The position numbers were made by a program, and so were the translations under genes. From an uncultured Pseudomonadales bacterium (GTDB lineage: Bacteria > Pseudomonadota > Gammaproteobacteria > Pseudomonadales > Porticoccaceae), in NCBI GenBank assembly GCA_943788895.1, contig CALSRZ010000003.1:186001-250000 (forward strand): a DNA stretch of 64,000 nt, in the 5' to 3' direction. The notes under the pieces are model-generated. The model had not been told where the DNA came from and ran no database searches. It saw only the letters and a list, made by a program, of their open reading frames with translations. Within the stretch, counting starts at the first letter, position 1, and the number at the start of each line of letters is the position of its first letter. Positions 9,280-21,142 of the stretch are shown in pieces.

Positions 9280-10446
9280 CTAGTCTGCTTGCTTGCGCAA
9301 AAACGCTGGCACATCCAGATAATCTAGCTCTGGATCTGTATTTAGATCCATCTGTCGAGCTGTAGACTGGGCTGAACCCTGAACACGTCTTGTCACAGTG
9401 GGCTTGGCGAGACTGCCATAATCCACTTCGCCGCGTGCTGTACGCGGTGGATTATCGACCACAACACTCATGGGCACAGGTTTTTCACCTGGCTCTTTCA
9501 AGCCTGTAGCAACGACAGTTACACGCAGCTGATCGGTTAACTCCGGATCAAATACGCTGCCGACAATCACCGTGGCATCTTCATCGGAGAAGTCGCGGAT
9601 AATATTACCCACATCTTCGAACTCACCCAGAGTGAGGTCGTAACCACTGGTGATATTAACCAGAATACCTTTGGCACCCTGCAGGTTGATATCTTCGAGC
9701 AGTGGGCACTTGATAGCACTTTCCGCAGCGACAATTGCGCGATCTACGCCAGAGGCTTCACCAGTACCCATCATCGCCATGCCCATTTCAGACATAACCG
9801 TGCGAACATCGGCGAAATCGACATTGATAAGACCTTCGAGAAGGATCAGATCAGCAATACCCTGAACCGCACCATAAAGCACATTGTTAGCCTGCTTAAA
9901 GGCGTTGATCACGGTCATCTCTTTGCCCAGTACCTGCAAGAGCTTTTCGTTGGGTACGATAATCAGTGAATCGACGCGCTCTTTGAGCTGGGCGATACCC
10001 TGATTGGCAATATCCATGCGCTTGCGGCCTTCAAAGGCAAATGGACGCGTCACAACACCGACGGTAAGAATGCCCATATCTTTGGCCACTTCGGCGATCA
10101 CTGGTGCAGCACCAGTTCCGGTGCCACCACCCATACCGGCGGTGATAAATACCATATCGGCACCTTCAATCGCCTGGGCAATACGCTCTTTGTCTTCCAG
10201 TGCAGCCTGACGGCCGATTTCCGGATTGGCGCCAGCACCCAGACCTTTGGTCAGGGTTCCACCCAACTGCAGAATGGTCGCCGTATCCAGATCACCTAAC
10301 GACTGGGCATCGGTGTTGGCACAGATAAACTGCACCCCATCGATACTGCTCTCGATCATATGACGAACTGCGTTACCGCCGCCGCCGCCGACTCCAATTA
10401 CTTTAATATCTGCATTCTTTGGAATGCTCTCTACTATTTCAAACAT
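9280..10446 (-). CDS. ftsZ: Cell division protein FtsZ
   Basis: Tubulin-like GTPase that forms the Z ring. It has the nucleotide-binding [11 protein letters not shown] near the N-terminus, the tubulin signature [10 protein letters not shown], the T7-loop region, a short variable linker, and the C-terminal peptide [12 protein letters not shown] that binds FtsA and ZipA. I start it at the ATG at 10446 ([20 protein letters not shown], 388 residues). That ATG has a strong AAGGGG site, and the nine residues encoded upstream in frame are not conserved. It lies 60 bases after ftsA. Confidence 0.97.
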   Translation of the reverse strand: MFEIVESIPKNADIKVIGVGGGGGNAVRHMIESSIDGVQFICANTDAQSLGDLDTATILQLGGTLTKGLGAGANPEIGRQAALEDKERIAQAIEGADMVFITAGMGGGTGTGAAPVIAEVAKDMGILTVGVVTRPFAFEGRKRMDIANQGIAQLKERVDSLIIVPNEKLLQVLGKEMTVINAFKQANNVLYGAVQGIADLILLEGLINVDFADVRTVMSEMGMAMMGTGEASGVDRAIVAAESAIKCPLLEDINLQGAKGILVNITSGYDLTLGEFEDVGNIIRDFSDEDATVIVGSVFDPELTDQLRVTVVATGLKEPGEKPVPMSVVVDNPPRTARGEVDYGSLAKPTVTRRVQGSAQSTARQMDLNTDPELDYLDVPAFLRKQAD

Positions 10447-10506
10447 AGGTTTCCCCTTAGTTGCGCCTCTCAATTAAAAAACAATAGCCATCATTGTTGA
10501 TGACAA

Positions 10507-11742
10507 TTACAAACCACCTTGGAACCAGCCTTTAGCTCTTTCAAAAAAGCTCGTTCCCGATCCTTTATTTGACTCTCCAGCACTTTCCTTACGCTGTGCC
10601 TGAGCACCAAAATGCAGTAATCCAACTCCCGTTGAGTAGATTGGATTATTGACAATATCTGACAGTCCCTTGACGTTGACCGGGGTGCCAATTCGCACGG
10701 GCATATGGAATATCTCCTCGGCCAGTTCAACTACACCCTCCATCTTCGACGTACCACCGGTGAGTACCACACCAGCGGCGATTAACTCTTCAAAACCACT
10801 GCGTCGCAGCTCTGCCTGAATCAGGGTGAAGAGCTCGTCATAGCGCGGCTCCACCACTTCGGCCAGAGACTGTCGAGACAGGTCTCGCGCTTCGCGATCG
10901 CCAACACTGGGAACCTTGACCGTCTCTTCCGGACGCGCCAGCTTGGCCAGTGCACAGGCATATTTAACTTTTAGATCTTCCGCATGGGGTGTCGGTGTGC
11001 GCAGTGCCATGGCGATATCATTGGTCACCTGATCACCAGCTATAGGAATTACTCCTGTGTAGCGAATTGCCCCCTCGGTAAAGATGGCGATATCTGAGGT
11101 GCCGCCACCAATATCGACCAGTGCAACACCGAGTTGCTTCTCGTCTTCAGTCAACACAGCGTGACTGGAAGCCAGCTGCTCTAAAATAATGTCGTCGACA
11201 TCCAGACCACAGCGGCGAATACATTTTTTAATATTCTGCGCGGCATTGGCGGCGCAGGTAACCAGGTGAACCTTGGCTTCAAGGCGCACGCCGGACATAC
11301 CAATCGGCTCGTGAACACCTTCCTGGTCGTCGATAATAAATTCCTGTGGCAGCACATGAAGGATTTCCTGATCTGCCGGAATCGCTACGGCTCTGGCCGC
11401 ATCAATTACTCGATCCACATCCAGATCCTGCACTTCACGGTCGCGAATCGCGACAATGCCGTGGGAGTTAAGGCTGCGAATATGGCTGCCGGCAATACCT
11501 GCATATACCGAATGAATTGAACAGCCGGCCATTAGCTCAGCTTCTTCAATCGCGCGCTGAATTGAGTTGACCGTGGCTTCGATATTGACCACTACGCCTT
11601 TCTTGAGACCCGAGGATGGATACAGACCTGTGCCGATAATCTCCAGCTCTCCCCGCGGGCCAACCGAGCCGACGATGGCGACGATTTTGGAGGTACCAAT
11701 ATCCAATCCGACGATCATGTTTTCTTCATTTTCACTAGCCAT
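10507..11742 (-). CDS. ftsA: Cell division protein FtsA
   Basis: Actin-like ATPase that tethers FtsZ to the membrane. The 411-residue protein has the phosphate-1 motif VGLDIGTSKIVAIVG, the SHV/1C domain unique to FtsA, phosphate-2 ALVDIGGGTSDIAIF, the adenosine motif GVVLTGGTSKMEG, and a C-terminal amphipathic helix (SFFERAKGWFQGG) for membrane binding. It lies in the canonical order ftsQ-ftsA-ftsZ, 23 bases after ftsQ. Confidence 0.97.
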   Translation of the reverse strand: MASENEENMIVGLDIGTSKIVAIVGSVGPRGELEIIGTGLYPSSGLKKGVVVNIEATVNSIQRAIEEAELMAGCSIHSVYAGIAGSHIRSLNSHGIVAIRDREVQDLDVDRVIDAARAVAIPADQEILHVLPQEFIIDDQEGVHEPIGMSGVRLEAKVHLVTCAANAAQNIKKCIRRCGLDVDDIILEQLASSHAVLTEDEKQLGVALVDIGGGTSDIAIFTEGAIRYTGVIPIAGDQVTNDIAMALRTPTPHAEDLKVKYACALAKLARPEETVKVPSVGDREARDLSRQSLAEVVEPRYDELFTLIQAELRRSGFEELIAAGVVLTGGTSKMEGVVELAEEIFHMPVRIGTPVNVKGLSDIVNNPIYSTGVGLLHFGAQAQRKESAGESNKGSGTSFFERAKGWFQGGL

Positions 11743-11765
11743 AATTTTTCCTCAGCAGTTCTCTG

Positions 11766-12590
11766 TTATGCCTGAACAGCGGCTGCTATCTCCTGTCGAT
11801 TACTCTTTCGCTTGTCCTGCCACGCACCGATCAATGCACCTTCTTTCCATGCCACGGCAAGCCCATTGGGATAACGTAAATCTATGCTTTCAATATGCTT
11901 CAACTGCTGACTGAGGCCCGCGGCCCAAACCATGCTGAAGCGTCTCATCTTTTCACTGACCTGATCGCGACCAATCACCAGTCGCACGCCGCTGGCTGTA
12001 TCAATAAACCAGACACCTAAATTGTCGCGCTTGAGCTCTGCGATCTTCAGCCCGGTGGGGATCAGCAATTCAGCCATCAGCTGATAGTTCTCCATCATGT
12101 CCCGGGAGCTACCGAAATCTGCACGCAATACCGGCAACGCACCCAGGTGGCTGTTGTTTTCAATTAACAGCTCTTCACCCAGTCGATTGAGAAAGCCCTT
12201 TTCGCCCCAGCGGGCAATCGGCACTTCCTCGATCACTTCAACTTTGAGTATCGATGGCCACTCGCGGCGCACATTGACTTCATCGACCCAGGGGTGCTCG
12301 CGAAGCACTTCGCCCAGATGGCTCAGGTCAACACTTAAGAAGCCACCATCTATTTCCCTGACCACCAGCTCGGAGAGCTCGGCAGTTTCTAAAAACGTAA
12401 AGTTGCCGCCAATCATCACATTGGTCAGCGGCTTGTCGATCTGCTTGTAGAGCAGACCGACGCCGTAAGTCACCAGGGCCAAAACAGCGCATAAAACCAG
12501 CGTCGACAGCTTGCTAAAAACACTGCTGCTGTTGTTGTCTACTGGCGGCTGTCCTTTGCGATTAGCGCCGCGACGATTCTGGGTAGCCAT
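11766..12590 (-). CDS. ftsQ: Cell division protein FtsQ
   Basis: Bitopic divisome scaffold that joins FtsB/FtsL to the early ring. The 274-residue protein has a basic cytoplasmic tail, one transmembrane helix at about residues 31-50 (LVLCAVLALVTYGVGLLY), a POTRA domain (LTNVMIGGNFTFLETAEL through VEVIEEVPIARW) and a beta domain. The start overlaps the ddl stop by one base (TGATG), which suggests translational coupling. Confidence 0.95.
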   Translation of the reverse strand: MATQNRRGANRKGQPPVDNNSSSVFSKLSTLVLCAVLALVTYGVGLLYKQIDKPLTNVMIGGNFTFLETAELSELVVREIDGGFLSVDLSHLGEVLREHPWVDEVNVRREWPSILKVEVIEEVPIARWGEKGFLNRLGEELLIENNSHLGALPVLRADFGSSRDMMENYQLMAELLIPTGLKIAELKRDNLGVWFIDTASGVRLVIGRDQVSEKMRRFSMVWAAGLSQQLKHIESIDLRYPNGLAVAWKEGALIGAWQDKRKSNRQEIAAAVQA

Positions 12591-13522
12591 CAGAGAGACA
12601 CCTCGAGCACTTTTTCCACCAGCTGATCAAAACTTATACCGGCGGCTTTAGCGGCCATTGGTACCAGACTGTGGCTGGTCATCCCCGGAACCGTATTAAC
12701 TTCTAAGAGTTGGAAGTTACCCTGCCCATCGACCATCACATCGACACGGCCCCAGCCGCGACAGCCAACCGATTTAAAGGCCTGCAAACAGAGTTGCTGC
12801 AGCTCCTGCTCACGCTGCTCTGAGAGTTCACTGGGACATAAATACTGAGTCTCATTAGAGAAGTACTTGGCCTGGTAATCATAAAATTCCGCATTTGATT
12901 CAATGCGTATCGACGGCAGCAGCTGGCCGTCTAAAATCGCCACGGTATATTCAGGGCCCGGCAGTAACGGCTCGGCTATAACTGCCACCGGCTGTTCACT
13001 ATCGCTTACCGCTGCCTCTCGCCAGGCCTGTTGCAACTGTTCGGCAGTCGCGGCGCGGCTCATACCAATACTGGAACCTTCACAGGCTGGCTTAACCATC
13101 ACTGAGCCACCCAGTCGTTGAAGAATTGCCACCCAATCCGAATCGGCGTGCAACAGAGAGAAATCAGTGGTTGGCAAACCCATGCCCTGCCACATCTGCT
13201 TGCAGCGCAATTTATCCATCGCCAGAGCCGAGGCTAGAACGCCACTGCCGGTGTAGGGAAGATTGAGATATTCCAGTGCACCTTGGAGAGTTCCGTCTTC
13301 GCCGCCTTCACCATGGAGGGCGATAAATACGCGATCCAATTGATAGCTAGGCAACGCTTGTAAAAGATTTTCGCCAGCATCTATAGCGACCACATCAACA
13401 CCGAGATTTTGCAGTGCCTGATAAATTGCTTCGCCACTCATCAGCGATACTTCGCGCTCTGAGGATGTGCCACCGTAAAGCAGACCGACGCGACCAAACT
13501 TTTCAATCAATGCTTTACTCAC
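12590..13522 (-). CDS. ddl: D-alanine--D-alanine ligase
   Basis: ATP-grasp ligase that makes the D-Ala-D-Ala dipeptide for MurF. The 310-residue protein shows the N-terminal [14 protein letters not shown], the [12 protein letters not shown] loop, EGSSIGMS for substrate and ATP binding, and the metal-binding [16 protein letters not shown] near the C-terminus. It overlaps murC by four bases (ATGA) and ftsQ by one. The size and cluster position match DdlB. Confidence 0.96.
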   Translation of the reverse strand: MSKALIEKFGRVGLLYGGTSSEREVSLMSGEAIYQALQNLGVDVVAIDAGENLLQALPSYQLDRVFIALHGEGGEDGTLQGALEYLNLPYTGSGVLASALAMDKLRCKQMWQGMGLPTTDFSLLHADSDWVAILQRLGGSVMVKPACEGSSIGMSRAATAEQLQQAWREAAVSDSEQPVAVIAEPLLPGPEYTVAILDGQLLPSIRIESNAEFYDYQAKYFSNETQYLCPSELSEQREQELQQLCLQAFKSVGCRGWGRVDVMVDGQGNFQLLEVNTVPGMTSHSLVPMAAKAAGISFDQLVEKVLEVSL

Positions 13523-14988
13523 GAGGCCCCCTTTTCGGTACTGTTCTGGGTCTTGGCATTAGCCTGACCCAGACCACCATCCGCTAAAAGCGCGACTAAT
13601 TTACTAACACTGCCAGCACCCTGGGTAATCACCAGATCATTGTTCTGTACCAGTTCATTGAGTAGTGCTGGCACTTCTTCAATGGTTTCGATATAAATCG
13701 GGTCCAGCGCACTGCGCTGGCGAATACTGCCGCACAGATTCTTACTGCCGGCACCGGCAATCGGCTCTTCACCGGCGGTGTAGACATCCAGCACAATCAA
13801 CACATCGACTTCGGCCAATACCTTGACGAAATCTTCATAGAGATCACGGGTTCTGGTATAGCGATGGGGCTGGAAAATCATGACCAGACGCCTGTCGGGC
13901 CAACCGGCACGCACGGCATCGACAGTGGCTTTAATTTCGGTGGGATGATGACCGTAATCATCGACCAACAACGCCTGCCCATTTACGGCGACCGGGTATT
14001 CACCGTAAATTTCAAAGCGCCGGCCAACACCACCGAAACTGTTTAATCCGTCAATAATTGCTTGATCGGAAATTCCTTCATCACTGGCAACGGCAATAGC
14101 GGCTGCAGCATTTAATGCATTGTGCTGACCAGGGATATTTAAACTGATATGTAAGGGCGCCAGACCATCTGGGCGCTCGATTACAAAGTGGCTGCGATTC
14201 TGCTCAACGCGCATTTCTTTAATGCGGTAGGCGGCATCTTCACTAAAGCCGTAGGTCAACGTCGGGCGCGCCACATCGACTAGCAGATCGCGGATAACCT
14301 GATCGTCGATACACATCACCGCCAGTCCATAGAACGGCAGGTTGTGCAAAAATTCGATATAGGTTTTGGTCAGCCGGTTAAAGTCAAAGTCATAGGTCTC
14401 CATATGATCGGCTTCGATATTGGTGACCACAGCGACCATCGGCTGAAGATGCAGGAATGAGGCATCGCTCTCATCGGCTTCGGCGACCAGATAGCGACTG
14501 CCGCCGAGCTTGGCATTGGTGCCAACGCTGTTAACTCGGCCGCCAACCACAAAGGTTGGATCGCGACCATCTTCGGCAAAAATTGCGGTAATCAAACTGG
14601 TGGTGGTAGTTTTTCCATGGGTGCCGGCAATCGCAATGCCATGTCGGTAGCGCATCAGCTCGGCAAGCATTTCAGCCCGTCGCACCACGGGAATACCCTG
14701 CTCTCTCGCCGCGGCAATTTCGGTATTTTCCAGGGTTACTGCAGAGGACTTAACCACCACATGAGCACCCTGAATATTTTCTTCGCGATGGCCGATAAAC
14801 ACGGTTGCACCGGCGTCGGTAAGACGCTTGATACTGGGGCCGCGGTTAAGGTCTGAACCGGAGATTTCGTAGCCCTGATTGAGCAGTACTTCGGCAATAC
14901 CACACATACCGCTGCCGCCAATACCGACAAAGTGAATACGGCGGATACGGCGCATTTCTGGAGGCTGGAAGTCTGTACTATTGCTCAC
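13519..14988 (-). CDS. murC: UDP-N-acetylmuramate--L-alanine ligase
   Basis: Cytoplasmic Mur ligase that adds L-alanine to UDP-MurNAc. It has the N-terminal Rossmann motif [17 protein letters not shown], the ATP loop GTHGKTTTT, and the C-terminal domain with [11 protein letters not shown] start it at a GTG at 14988, preceded by GGAGGTGGG at good spacing, giving 489 residues ([11 protein letters not shown]...). The upstream in-frame ATG at 15030 would add 14 unconserved residues inside murG. With the GTG start it overlaps murG by 11 bases. Confidence 0.95.
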   Translation of the reverse strand: MSNSTDFQPPEMRRIRRIHFVGIGGSGMCGIAEVLLNQGYEISGSDLNRGPSIKRLTDAGATVFIGHREENIQGAHVVVKSSAVTLENTEIAAAREQGIPVVRRAEMLAELMRYRHGIAIAGTHGKTTTTSLITAIFAEDGRDPTFVVGGRVNSVGTNAKLGGSRYLVAEADESDASFLHLQPMVAVVTNIEADHMETYDFDFNRLTKTYIEFLHNLPFYGLAVMCIDDQVIRDLLVDVARPTLTYGFSEDAAYRIKEMRVEQNRSHFVIERPDGLAPLHISLNIPGQHNALNAAAAIAVASDEGISDQAIIDGLNSFGGVGRRFEIYGEYPVAVNGQALLVDDYGHHPTEIKATVDAVRAGWPDRRLVMIFQPHRYTRTRDLYEDFVKVLAEVDVLIVLDVYTAGEEPIAGAGSKNLCGSIRQRSALDPIYIETIEEVPALLNELVQNNDLVITQGAGSVSKLVALLADGGLGQANAKTQNSTEKGAS

Positions 14989-16066
14989 AACCCACCTCCA
15001 TACAAACCTTGGCAACCCGCGAGGCGGCACCGGTTTTAGCCAGTTCGCGTGCGCGCATGGCCATCTCCAACAGTCGGCTGCGACTGTTGCACAGCTGGGT
15101 AATTTCTTCGGCTAACATTTCTACAGTAAGCTCTTTTTGTTGAATCATTGTCGCTGAGCCCTGCTCAACCAATAGCTTGCCATTAACCGTCTGGTGATCA
15201 TCAATGGCATAGGGAAAAGGAATCAGTATTGAGCCCAAACCGGCACAGGTCAGCTCGGCTACGGTCAGCGCACCGGCGCGACAGATAGCAAAATCGGCCC
15301 AGCTATAGGCCTCGTCCATCTTGTCGATAAAGGGAATTACCTGCGCCTCAATGCCCGCGGCTGTGTACAGCGCTTGAGTCTGTTCGCAGTGCAACTTGCC
15401 GGTCTGGTGCATAACCTGAGGGCGTACCTTCGGGTCAATCAGAGCCAGTGCTTCAGGAAGTATTTTATTGATCGCCAACGCACCGCGACTGCCGCCCAGA
15501 ACCAGCAGATTGGCATGGCCAGTTCTCTCGGCAAAGCGCTTATCTGGCGCAGGCATATTGGCGATAGTCGGACGCACCGGATTGCCACACCACTCACCAC
15601 GCTTAAACACGCTAGGGAACCCCTGCATCACGCGGCGCGCAATTCGCGCAACAATGCGATTGGTGGTACCGGCAACAGAGTTCTGCTCGTGGATAACAAT
15701 CGGAATGCCTTTTAGACGTGCCGCAACCGCACCCGGACCTGAGGCAAAACCACCCATTCCCAAAACTACCTGCGGCTGATATTCAGCCAATACAGAGAGC
15801 GACTGGCGGATTGAGCGCCACAATAATAATGGGGCTTTTAGTAGTGCGAGCAGACCGCGACCACGGATGCCCTCAATATCCAGATAATTGAGCTTAAACC
15901 CATTGGCTGGCACCAATTCAGCTTCGATTCCAGCTCTGGTTCCCAGCCAGGAGACGCCAACATCTGCAGCGCGCAACTCTTCAGCTACTGCCAAGGCAGG
16001 GAATACATGGCCGCCGGTTCCGCCGGCCATAATCATTACTTTGCAGGGCAACTTATTAACGACCAC
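14978..16066 (-). CDS. murG: Undecaprenyl-PP-MurNAc-pentapeptide GlcNAc transferase MurG
   Basis: Membrane-associated GT28 glycosyltransferase that converts lipid I to lipid II. It has the glycine-rich loop [12 protein letters not shown], the second loop [11 protein letters not shown], the UDP-GlcNAc site [11 protein letters not shown], and [10 protein letters not shown]. The best start is a GTG at 16066 with AGGAGGG six bases before it (362 residues, close to E. coli). An upstream ATG at 16108 lies deep in ftsW and adds unconserved residues. It overlaps ftsW by 11 bases. Confidence 0.95.
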   Translation of the reverse strand: MVVNKLPCKVMIMAGGTGGHVFPALAVAEELRAADVGVSWLGTRAGIEAELVPANGFKLNYLDIEGIRGRGLLALLKAPLLLWRSIRQSLSVLAEYQPQVVLGMGGFASGPGAVAARLKGIPIVIHEQNSVAGTTNRIVARIARRVMQGFPSVFKRGEWCGNPVRPTIANMPAPDKRFAERTGHANLLVLGGSRGALAINKILPEALALIDPKVRPQVMHQTGKLHCEQTQALYTAAGIEAQVIPFIDKMDEAYSWADFAICRAGALTVAELTCAGLGSILIPFPYAIDDHQTVNGKLLVEQGSATMIQQKELTVEMLAEEITQLCNSRSRLLEMAMRARELAKTGAASRVAKVCMEVGCEQ

Positions 16067-17234
16067 GGCTGACCCTCCTGATAACCTGAGTATCTGCATG
16101 CATCTCATGGCTGATGCGCAGCATCATGCCGACCATGCCGCAGGTGACCAATAAGCTACTGCCACCATAGCTGACAAAGGGCAGTGTCAGCCCTTTGGTG
16201 GGCAGTAGACCGGCATTAACCCCGAGATTAATAAAAGTCTGACCGCTGATTAAAAGACCAAAGCCAATCAGCAGGAAAGCGCCATACCAATATTCCTGAG
16301 CCACAGCGCGCTTGCCGAGATGGAAAATTCGCATCACTAATAGGCAGTACAGACCGAGCAGGCAGATAACCCCAACAAAGCCAAATTCTTCGGCGAAGAT
16401 TGCAAATACAAAATCGGTGTGAGCTTCCGGCAAGTAGAGCATCTTTTGCACCGACTGGCCGAGTCCAACACCAAACCACTCACCGCGACCAAAGGCGATC
16501 AACGACTGGGTCAGCTGGTAACCGGAATCAAATCGATGGGACCAGGGATCGAGGAATGTACTGAGTCGAGCAACCCGATAGGGAGCTGCTTCGGCAACAA
16601 AATAAATCAGCGCTACACCGACTAACATCATCAGAAAGTAGTGCCAGAATTTTGTTCCGGTTAAAAACAGCATCACCATAAAGGTCGCGGCGAGAACAAC
16701 CGTTGAACCAAAATCGGGCTCTAATAAAAGCAGCACTAGAGGCACTGCCAGAACAACCATAGGCTTGGCCCAGTCACGCCAGTCATCACCAAAATTCTCA
16801 CGGCGCTTATCAAAGTAGTTGGCGAGGAAAACCACCGTGGCGACCTTGGCGAGCTCAGAGACTTGAAGGGTCATACCGCCGAGGGACAACCAGCGACGAC
16901 TGCCATTAACTTCGCGGCCAATACCGGGCACCAGCACCAGTAACAGCAACAGAATAGCCAGCAACATCCACAGGCGGCTGTAGTTAGACCAGGCTGTTGG
17001 TGGCATCAAAAAGGTAAAGCCCATGGCTCCGCCGGCTATCACCAAATAGACCAGATGGCGCTTAACAAAGAAAAATTCGTTGCCATAGTTGTGCTCGGCA
17101 TAACTAAAGGATGCCGAGGCAACCATCACCAGACCTATGGACAGCAGCGCCAACACCGAAACTAATAGCGGCATATCTATATGCCATGCTGGTCGCGTGA
17201 TCGCGGAATAATTAAACGGCATGGTTATATTCAC
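16056..17234 (-). CDS. ftsW: Peptidoglycan glycosyltransferase FtsW (SEDS)
   Basis: Polytopic SEDS polymerase that works with FtsI at the septum. The 392-residue protein has about ten membrane segments and the family signatures GREVNGSRRWLSLG, LLLLEPDFGSTVV and the C-terminal LPTKGLTLPFVSYGGSSLL. Translation starts at a GTG that overlaps the murD stop (GTGA); an ATG five codons later (MPFNYS) is an alternative. The order murD-ftsW-murG is canonical. Confidence 0.96.
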   Translation of the reverse strand: MNITMPFNYSAITRPAWHIDMPLLVSVLALLSIGLVMVASASFSYAEHNYGNEFFFVKRHLVYLVIAGGAMGFTFLMPPTAWSNYSRLWMLLAILLLLLVLVPGIGREVNGSRRWLSLGGMTLQVSELAKVATVVFLANYFDKRRENFGDDWRDWAKPMVVLAVPLVLLLLEPDFGSTVVLAATFMVMLFLTGTKFWHYFLMMLVGVALIYFVAEAAPYRVARLSTFLDPWSHRFDSGYQLTQSLIAFGRGEWFGVGLGQSVQKMLYLPEAHTDFVFAIFAEEFGFVGVICLLGLYCLLVMRIFHLGKRAVAQEYWYGAFLLIGFGLLISGQTFINLGVNAGLLPTKGLTLPFVSYGGSSLLVTCGMVGMMLRISHEMHADTQVIRRVSRGR

Positions 17235-18586
17235 GGGGCCACCGCCTTTACTGCGCTCTGGAAACGCTGGCCGCGCTGTTCAAAACCGGAGAACATATCA
17301 AAGCTCGCACAGGCCGGTGAGAGTAGAACTATATCGCCTGACTGGGCACTGGCAGCGGCTTTTGCAACGGCATTTTCCAGAGAATCAAACTGTTCTATTT
17401 CACTGCTGCCCTGAAGCTCAGAGGCTATTTTTGCGGCATCTTCGCCGTACAGTGCAACCAGTTTTACAAACTGCGCAACCGGCTTTTTCAGCTTGGAAAA
17501 ATCCTGCCCTTTGCCCTGACCGCCAGCAATCAAAATTAGATTGGCTCGATCCTTTTCGCCGAAGCCATTTAACGCTGCGACCGTGGCGCCAACATTGGTG
17601 CCTTTGGAATCGTCGATATACATAACCTGATTCACAGTGGCCACATGCTCACAGCGATGCACCAGGCCTTTATAGGTTTTCAGGGTTTCGAGCATGGCCG
17701 TCATATCGAGACCCGCCGCCTGACCCAGAGCTAATGCCGCCAGTGCATTAGCTGTATTGTGAGTGCCTTTAATCGCCACATCGGCAACTGGCATCAGCGG
17801 CTCAAGGCCACAGGCCAGCCACTGTTGGCCATCTTCATCCAGCAGACCAAAGCTACCCAGATCCGGCTTATTTAAACCAAAACTGCTCTGCTTGACGCTG
17901 GTCGATAGCAGCGGATTGGTCAGCGGATCCTGACGGTTATTAATCACCGTGCTGGCACCGAGGAAAATTCGATGTTTGGCGGCGTGGTATTGCTGCAGAC
18001 CGGCATAGCGATCCATATGGTCGGGGCTAATATTCAGCAGTCCGGCAATCGCGCCACGGGTATCTGTCACCAACTCAAGCTGAAAGCTCGACAGCTCGAT
18101 AACGTAAAGCTGGTGACCCTCGTCGAGTAGATCGAGCATGGGCGTGCCCAGGTTGCCACCGACGCCGACACTCAGGCCACAGGCCTCAGCCATTTTGCCG
18201 AGCAATGTGGTTACTGTGCTCTTGCCATTGGAGCCGGTTATAACAATAACCGGTGCCGCAGCCTGCTCAAGAAATAGTTCGACATCGCCAATCAACTTAA
18301 CGCCGCGCTCGCGGGCGGCAACCAGTGCCGGCTCTTCGAGTGAGACACCGGGGCTGACCACAACGCGATCAAAGCCCAACAGTAGATCTTCAGTAAATGG
18401 CCCGAGCACCATTGACACATCTGGATATTGCTCGCGCACTTCGTGGAGGCGCGGCGGCTCAGTGCGACTGTCGGCAAAGACAAATGACTTTCCGATCGAC
18501 GACAAAAATCGCGCCGCAGACAGACCGGTGGCACCCATGCCAACGATAGCTGTATTGCGGTTAGTTGCGATTAAATCTGTCATCAT
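17231..18586 (-). CDS. murD: UDP-N-acetylmuramoyl-L-alanine--D-glutamate ligase
   Basis: Adds D-glutamate to UDP-MurNAc-L-Ala. It has the N-terminal VGMGATGLSAARFL, the ATP loop GSNGKSTVTTLLG, ISPDHMDRY, and IDDSKGTNVGAT in the C-terminal half. Length is 451 residues from the ATG at 18586. A TTG three codons upstream (18595) and a second ATG at 18583 are alternatives, and none has a strong ribosome-binding site. The 52-base gap from mraY is the widest in the mraY-to-ftsQ stretch. Confidence 0.95.
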   Translation of the reverse strand: MMTDLIATNRNTAIVGMGATGLSAARFLSSIGKSFVFADSRTEPPRLHEVREQYPDVSMVLGPFTEDLLLGFDRVVVSPGVSLEEPALVAARERGVKLIGDVELFLEQAAAPVIVITGSNGKSTVTTLLGKMAEACGLSVGVGGNLGTPMLDLLDEGHQLYVIELSSFQLELVTDTRGAIAGLLNISPDHMDRYAGLQQYHAAKHRIFLGASTVINNRQDPLTNPLLSTSVKQSSFGLNKPDLGSFGLLDEDGQQWLACGLEPLMPVADVAIKGTHNTANALAALALGQAAGLDMTAMLETLKTYKGLVHRCEHVATVNQVMYIDDSKGTNVGATVAALNGFGEKDRANLILIAGGQGKGQDFSKLKKPVAQFVKLVALYGEDAAKIASELQGSSEIEQFDSLENAVAKAAASAQSGDIVLLSPACASFDMFSGFEQRGQRFQSAVKAVAP

Positions 18587-18638
18587 TTTATTCAATATCT
18601 CTGTTTGTCTTTTTATCTAAGTTCTTTATTAGAACTGT

Positions 18639-19721
18639 TTATCTAAGTTTTAATGTGGCTAGTCCAACCAGAACCAGGACAACGGTAATAATCCAGAAGC
18701 GCACAATCACGCGCGGCTCCGGCCAGCCTTTTAATTCATAGTGGTGGTGCAGTGGTGCCATACGGAAAATACGCTTGCCAGTCAGCTTGAAAGAGGCGAC
18801 CTGCAAGATCACCGAAACCGTTTCAATCACAAACACACCGCCCATCACAGCGAGAACAATTTCCTGGCGGATAATCACGGCAATCACACCCAGCGCTGCA
18901 CCCAGGGCCAGGGAACCCACATCGCCCATAAAGACCATGGCGGGATAGGTGTTAAACCACAGAAAACCAAGACCAGCGCCACACAGGGCGGCGGTGAAAA
19001 TAAGCAGCTCGCCGGCACCGCTGATATAGGGAATATGCAGGTATGAGGCAAACTGGAAGTTACCGGTCAGGTAGGCCATCAAACCCAGCGCACCGCCGAC
19101 TAGTACTGTTGGCAGAATCGCCAGACCATCGAGACCATCGGTAAGGTTGACCGCATTGCTGGTACCGACAATAACGAAATAGGTAAAGAGGATATAAAAC
19201 GGCCCGAGATTGAAGGCTACATTTTTAAAGAACGGTACAATCAGCTCCAGCTCTGCGGGCGATGCGGCATTGGCAAACAAAAACACCGCTGCCGCCAGAC
19301 CACAGAGTGACTGCCAGAAATACTTCCAGCGCGCCGGAAGTCCGCGGGGATTTTTATGCACAACCTTGCGGTAATCATCCACCCAACCGATCAGACCAAA
19401 ACCAAAGGTGACCCCGAGCACTACCCAGACATAGGTGTTTTCAAGATTTGCCCAGAGCAATGTACTGATAAATATCGCCACCAGAATCAGCGCGCCACCC
19501 ATGGTTGGGGTGCCGGCTTTACTGAGGTGACTCTGGGGGCCGTCACTGCGGATTGCCTGACCCATCTGCAAGTCATTGAGCAAACGAATAACTCGCGGCC
19601 CCAGCACCCAACAGATCGTCAGTGCTGTGATTACGGCAAAAATTCCGCGCAATGTGAGGTACTTAACCACCGAGAAGGGGCTATAAAATTGACTTAAATA
19701 ATCAGCAAGCCATAACAACAT
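18639..19721 (-). CDS. mraY: Phospho-N-acetylmuramoyl-pentapeptide transferase MraY
   Basis: Integral membrane enzyme that makes lipid I from UDP-MurNAc-pentapeptide and undecaprenyl phosphate. It has about ten membrane helices and the catalytic motifs [28 protein letters not shown] and [11 protein letters not shown], with [13 protein letters not shown] near the C-terminus. I start it at ATG 19721 ([12 protein letters not shown], 360 residues, the E. coli length), which overlaps the murF stop as TAATG. A longer frame to 19796 runs into murF and is not conserved. Confidence 0.97.
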   Translation of the reverse strand: MLLWLADYLSQFYSPFSVVKYLTLRGIFAVITALTICWVLGPRVIRLLNDLQMGQAIRSDGPQSHLSKAGTPTMGGALILVAIFISTLLWANLENTYVWVVLGVTFGFGLIGWVDDYRKVVHKNPRGLPARWKYFWQSLCGLAAAVFLFANAASPAELELIVPFFKNVAFNLGPFYILFTYFVIVGTSNAVNLTDGLDGLAILPTVLVGGALGLMAYLTGNFQFASYLHIPYISGAGELLIFTAALCGAGLGFLWFNTYPAMVFMGDVGSLALGAALGVIAVIIRQEIVLAVMGGVFVIETVSVILQVASFKLTGKRIFRMAPLHHHYELKGWPEPRVIVRFWIITVVLVLVGLATLKLR

Positions 19722-21142
19722 TAGGATTTCTCCGCCAATAACATATCCACTACCAAATCCATTTGAGAACTGCGCGATCCCTTGACCAAAATACACAGGT
19801 CGCTGCGTTTATCACTTTTAGAAAGCATCTCTTTAACAAGAGCCTCGTTTAATAAATTTTTATCTGCAAAATGCTCACCGTTAAAGGCTGCGCTAGCGAA
19901 GGCACTCAAATCGCCCAACGTATACAGCGCATCAATTTCCGCCTGCAGGGCGTAGTCACCAACCTCTTTGTGTAACTTTTCGGCATCGGCCCCGAGCTCG
20001 CCCATATCGCCAAGTACCATCACTTTGCGACCAGCACTACTGGCAAGCACATCGATAGCCGCACGCACTGATGAAGGGCTGGCGTTGTAACTGTCATCAA
20101 TAACCACGCCGCCACCTGGCAAATTTTTTATCTGTAGCCGACGGGCGGGGGAAGCGGCTAATTCCAGTCCAGCCACTATCTGCTCTAGATTGGCGCCAGC
20201 GGCAACTGCGCAGGCTGTTGCAGCCAGTGCGTTAGCAACTGAATGACGGCCGGGAATAGACAGGCTGACCTGCTCGCTTCCCATATTGGTCTGCAAGCTA
20301 AACTGGCAACAGCCATTATCCAGAACCACTATATTGGCGGCGCTGATATCTGCAGCTGAGTTGTCGACAGAAAAAGTTACGCAGTCTCTGCTACCAATCA
20401 GGTCACGCCACTGATCGGCCCAGATTTGATCGATATTTAGAACCGCTGTCCCCGACTCTTGAAGTCCGCTGTAGATTTCGCCCTTGGCTGCGGCGACACC
20501 TTCAATGCTGCCAAAGCCTTCTATATGAGCCAGCTGCACATTGTTAATCAGGGCAATATGCGGCTTGGCAATAGAGCACAGATAACCAATTTCTCCGCCA
20601 CCACTGGCGCCCATTTCAATCACTGCAAAGTCGGCATCAGTCTCCATCGACAATAGCGTGAGAGGCACACCAATATGGTTATTGAAATTACCCTGGGTGA
20701 AATGCACAGAGCCAAGCTGACCGAGGATCGAGGCGATTAATTCTTTAACCGAGGTTTTGCCGGTGCTGCCGGTTACTGCAACCACAGTGCCGGTAAATTT
20801 CTCACGCTGCAGCTGCGCTAATTGACCCAGAGCGACAGTGGTATCTTCAACCACCCACTGCGTCAGTGGCAGCTGCTTGTTGAGTTTGGAAACCACCGCT
20901 GCGCTGGCCTTGCCGGCAACCTGGTCGAGATAGTTATGGGCATCCAGGCGCTCACCTACCAGTGCGACAAAAAGATCACCCTGCGCGGTTTTGCGGCTGT
21001 CAATGGACACTGAGTTAAATTCAGTATCTATAGTAGAAGACTCTTTATTAGACTCTCCATTAGTGAGCAAATGAGACGGCCCGTTATAAAGAGTCCCGCC
21101 AAATCGAACTGCGGCATCGGTCAGGCGTAAAGCGCTGATCAT
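19721..21142 (-). CDS. murF: UDP-MurNAc-tripeptide--D-alanyl-D-alanine ligase
   Basis: Completes the cytoplasmic pentapeptide precursor by adding D-Ala-D-Ala. It has [17 protein letters not shown] near the N-terminus, the ATP loop [30 protein letters not shown], and [14 protein letters not shown] in the last third. Length is 473 residues. It overlaps murE by four bases (ATGA) and mraY by one base, so translational coupling is likely. Confidence 0.96.
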   Translation of the reverse strand: MISALRLTDAAVRFGGTLYNGPSHLLTNGESNKESSTIDTEFNSVSIDSRKTAQGDLFVALVGERLDAHNYLDQVAGKASAAVVSKLNKQLPLTQWVVEDTTVALGQLAQLQREKFTGTVVAVTGSTGKTSVKELIASILGQLGSVHFTQGNFNNHIGVPLTLLSMETDADFAVIEMGASGGGEIGYLCSIAKPHIALINNVQLAHIEGFGSIEGVAAAKGEIYSGLQESGTAVLNIDQIWADQWRDLIGSRDCVTFSVDNSAADISAANIVVLDNGCCQFSLQTNMGSEQVSLSIPGRHSVANALAATACAVAAGANLEQIVAGLELAASPARRLQIKNLPGGGVVIDDSYNASPSSVRAAIDVLASSAGRKVMVLGDMGELGADAEKLHKEVGDYALQAEIDALYTLGDLSAFASAAFNGEHFADKNLLNEALVKEMLSKSDKRSDLCILVKGSRSSQMDLVVDMLLAEKS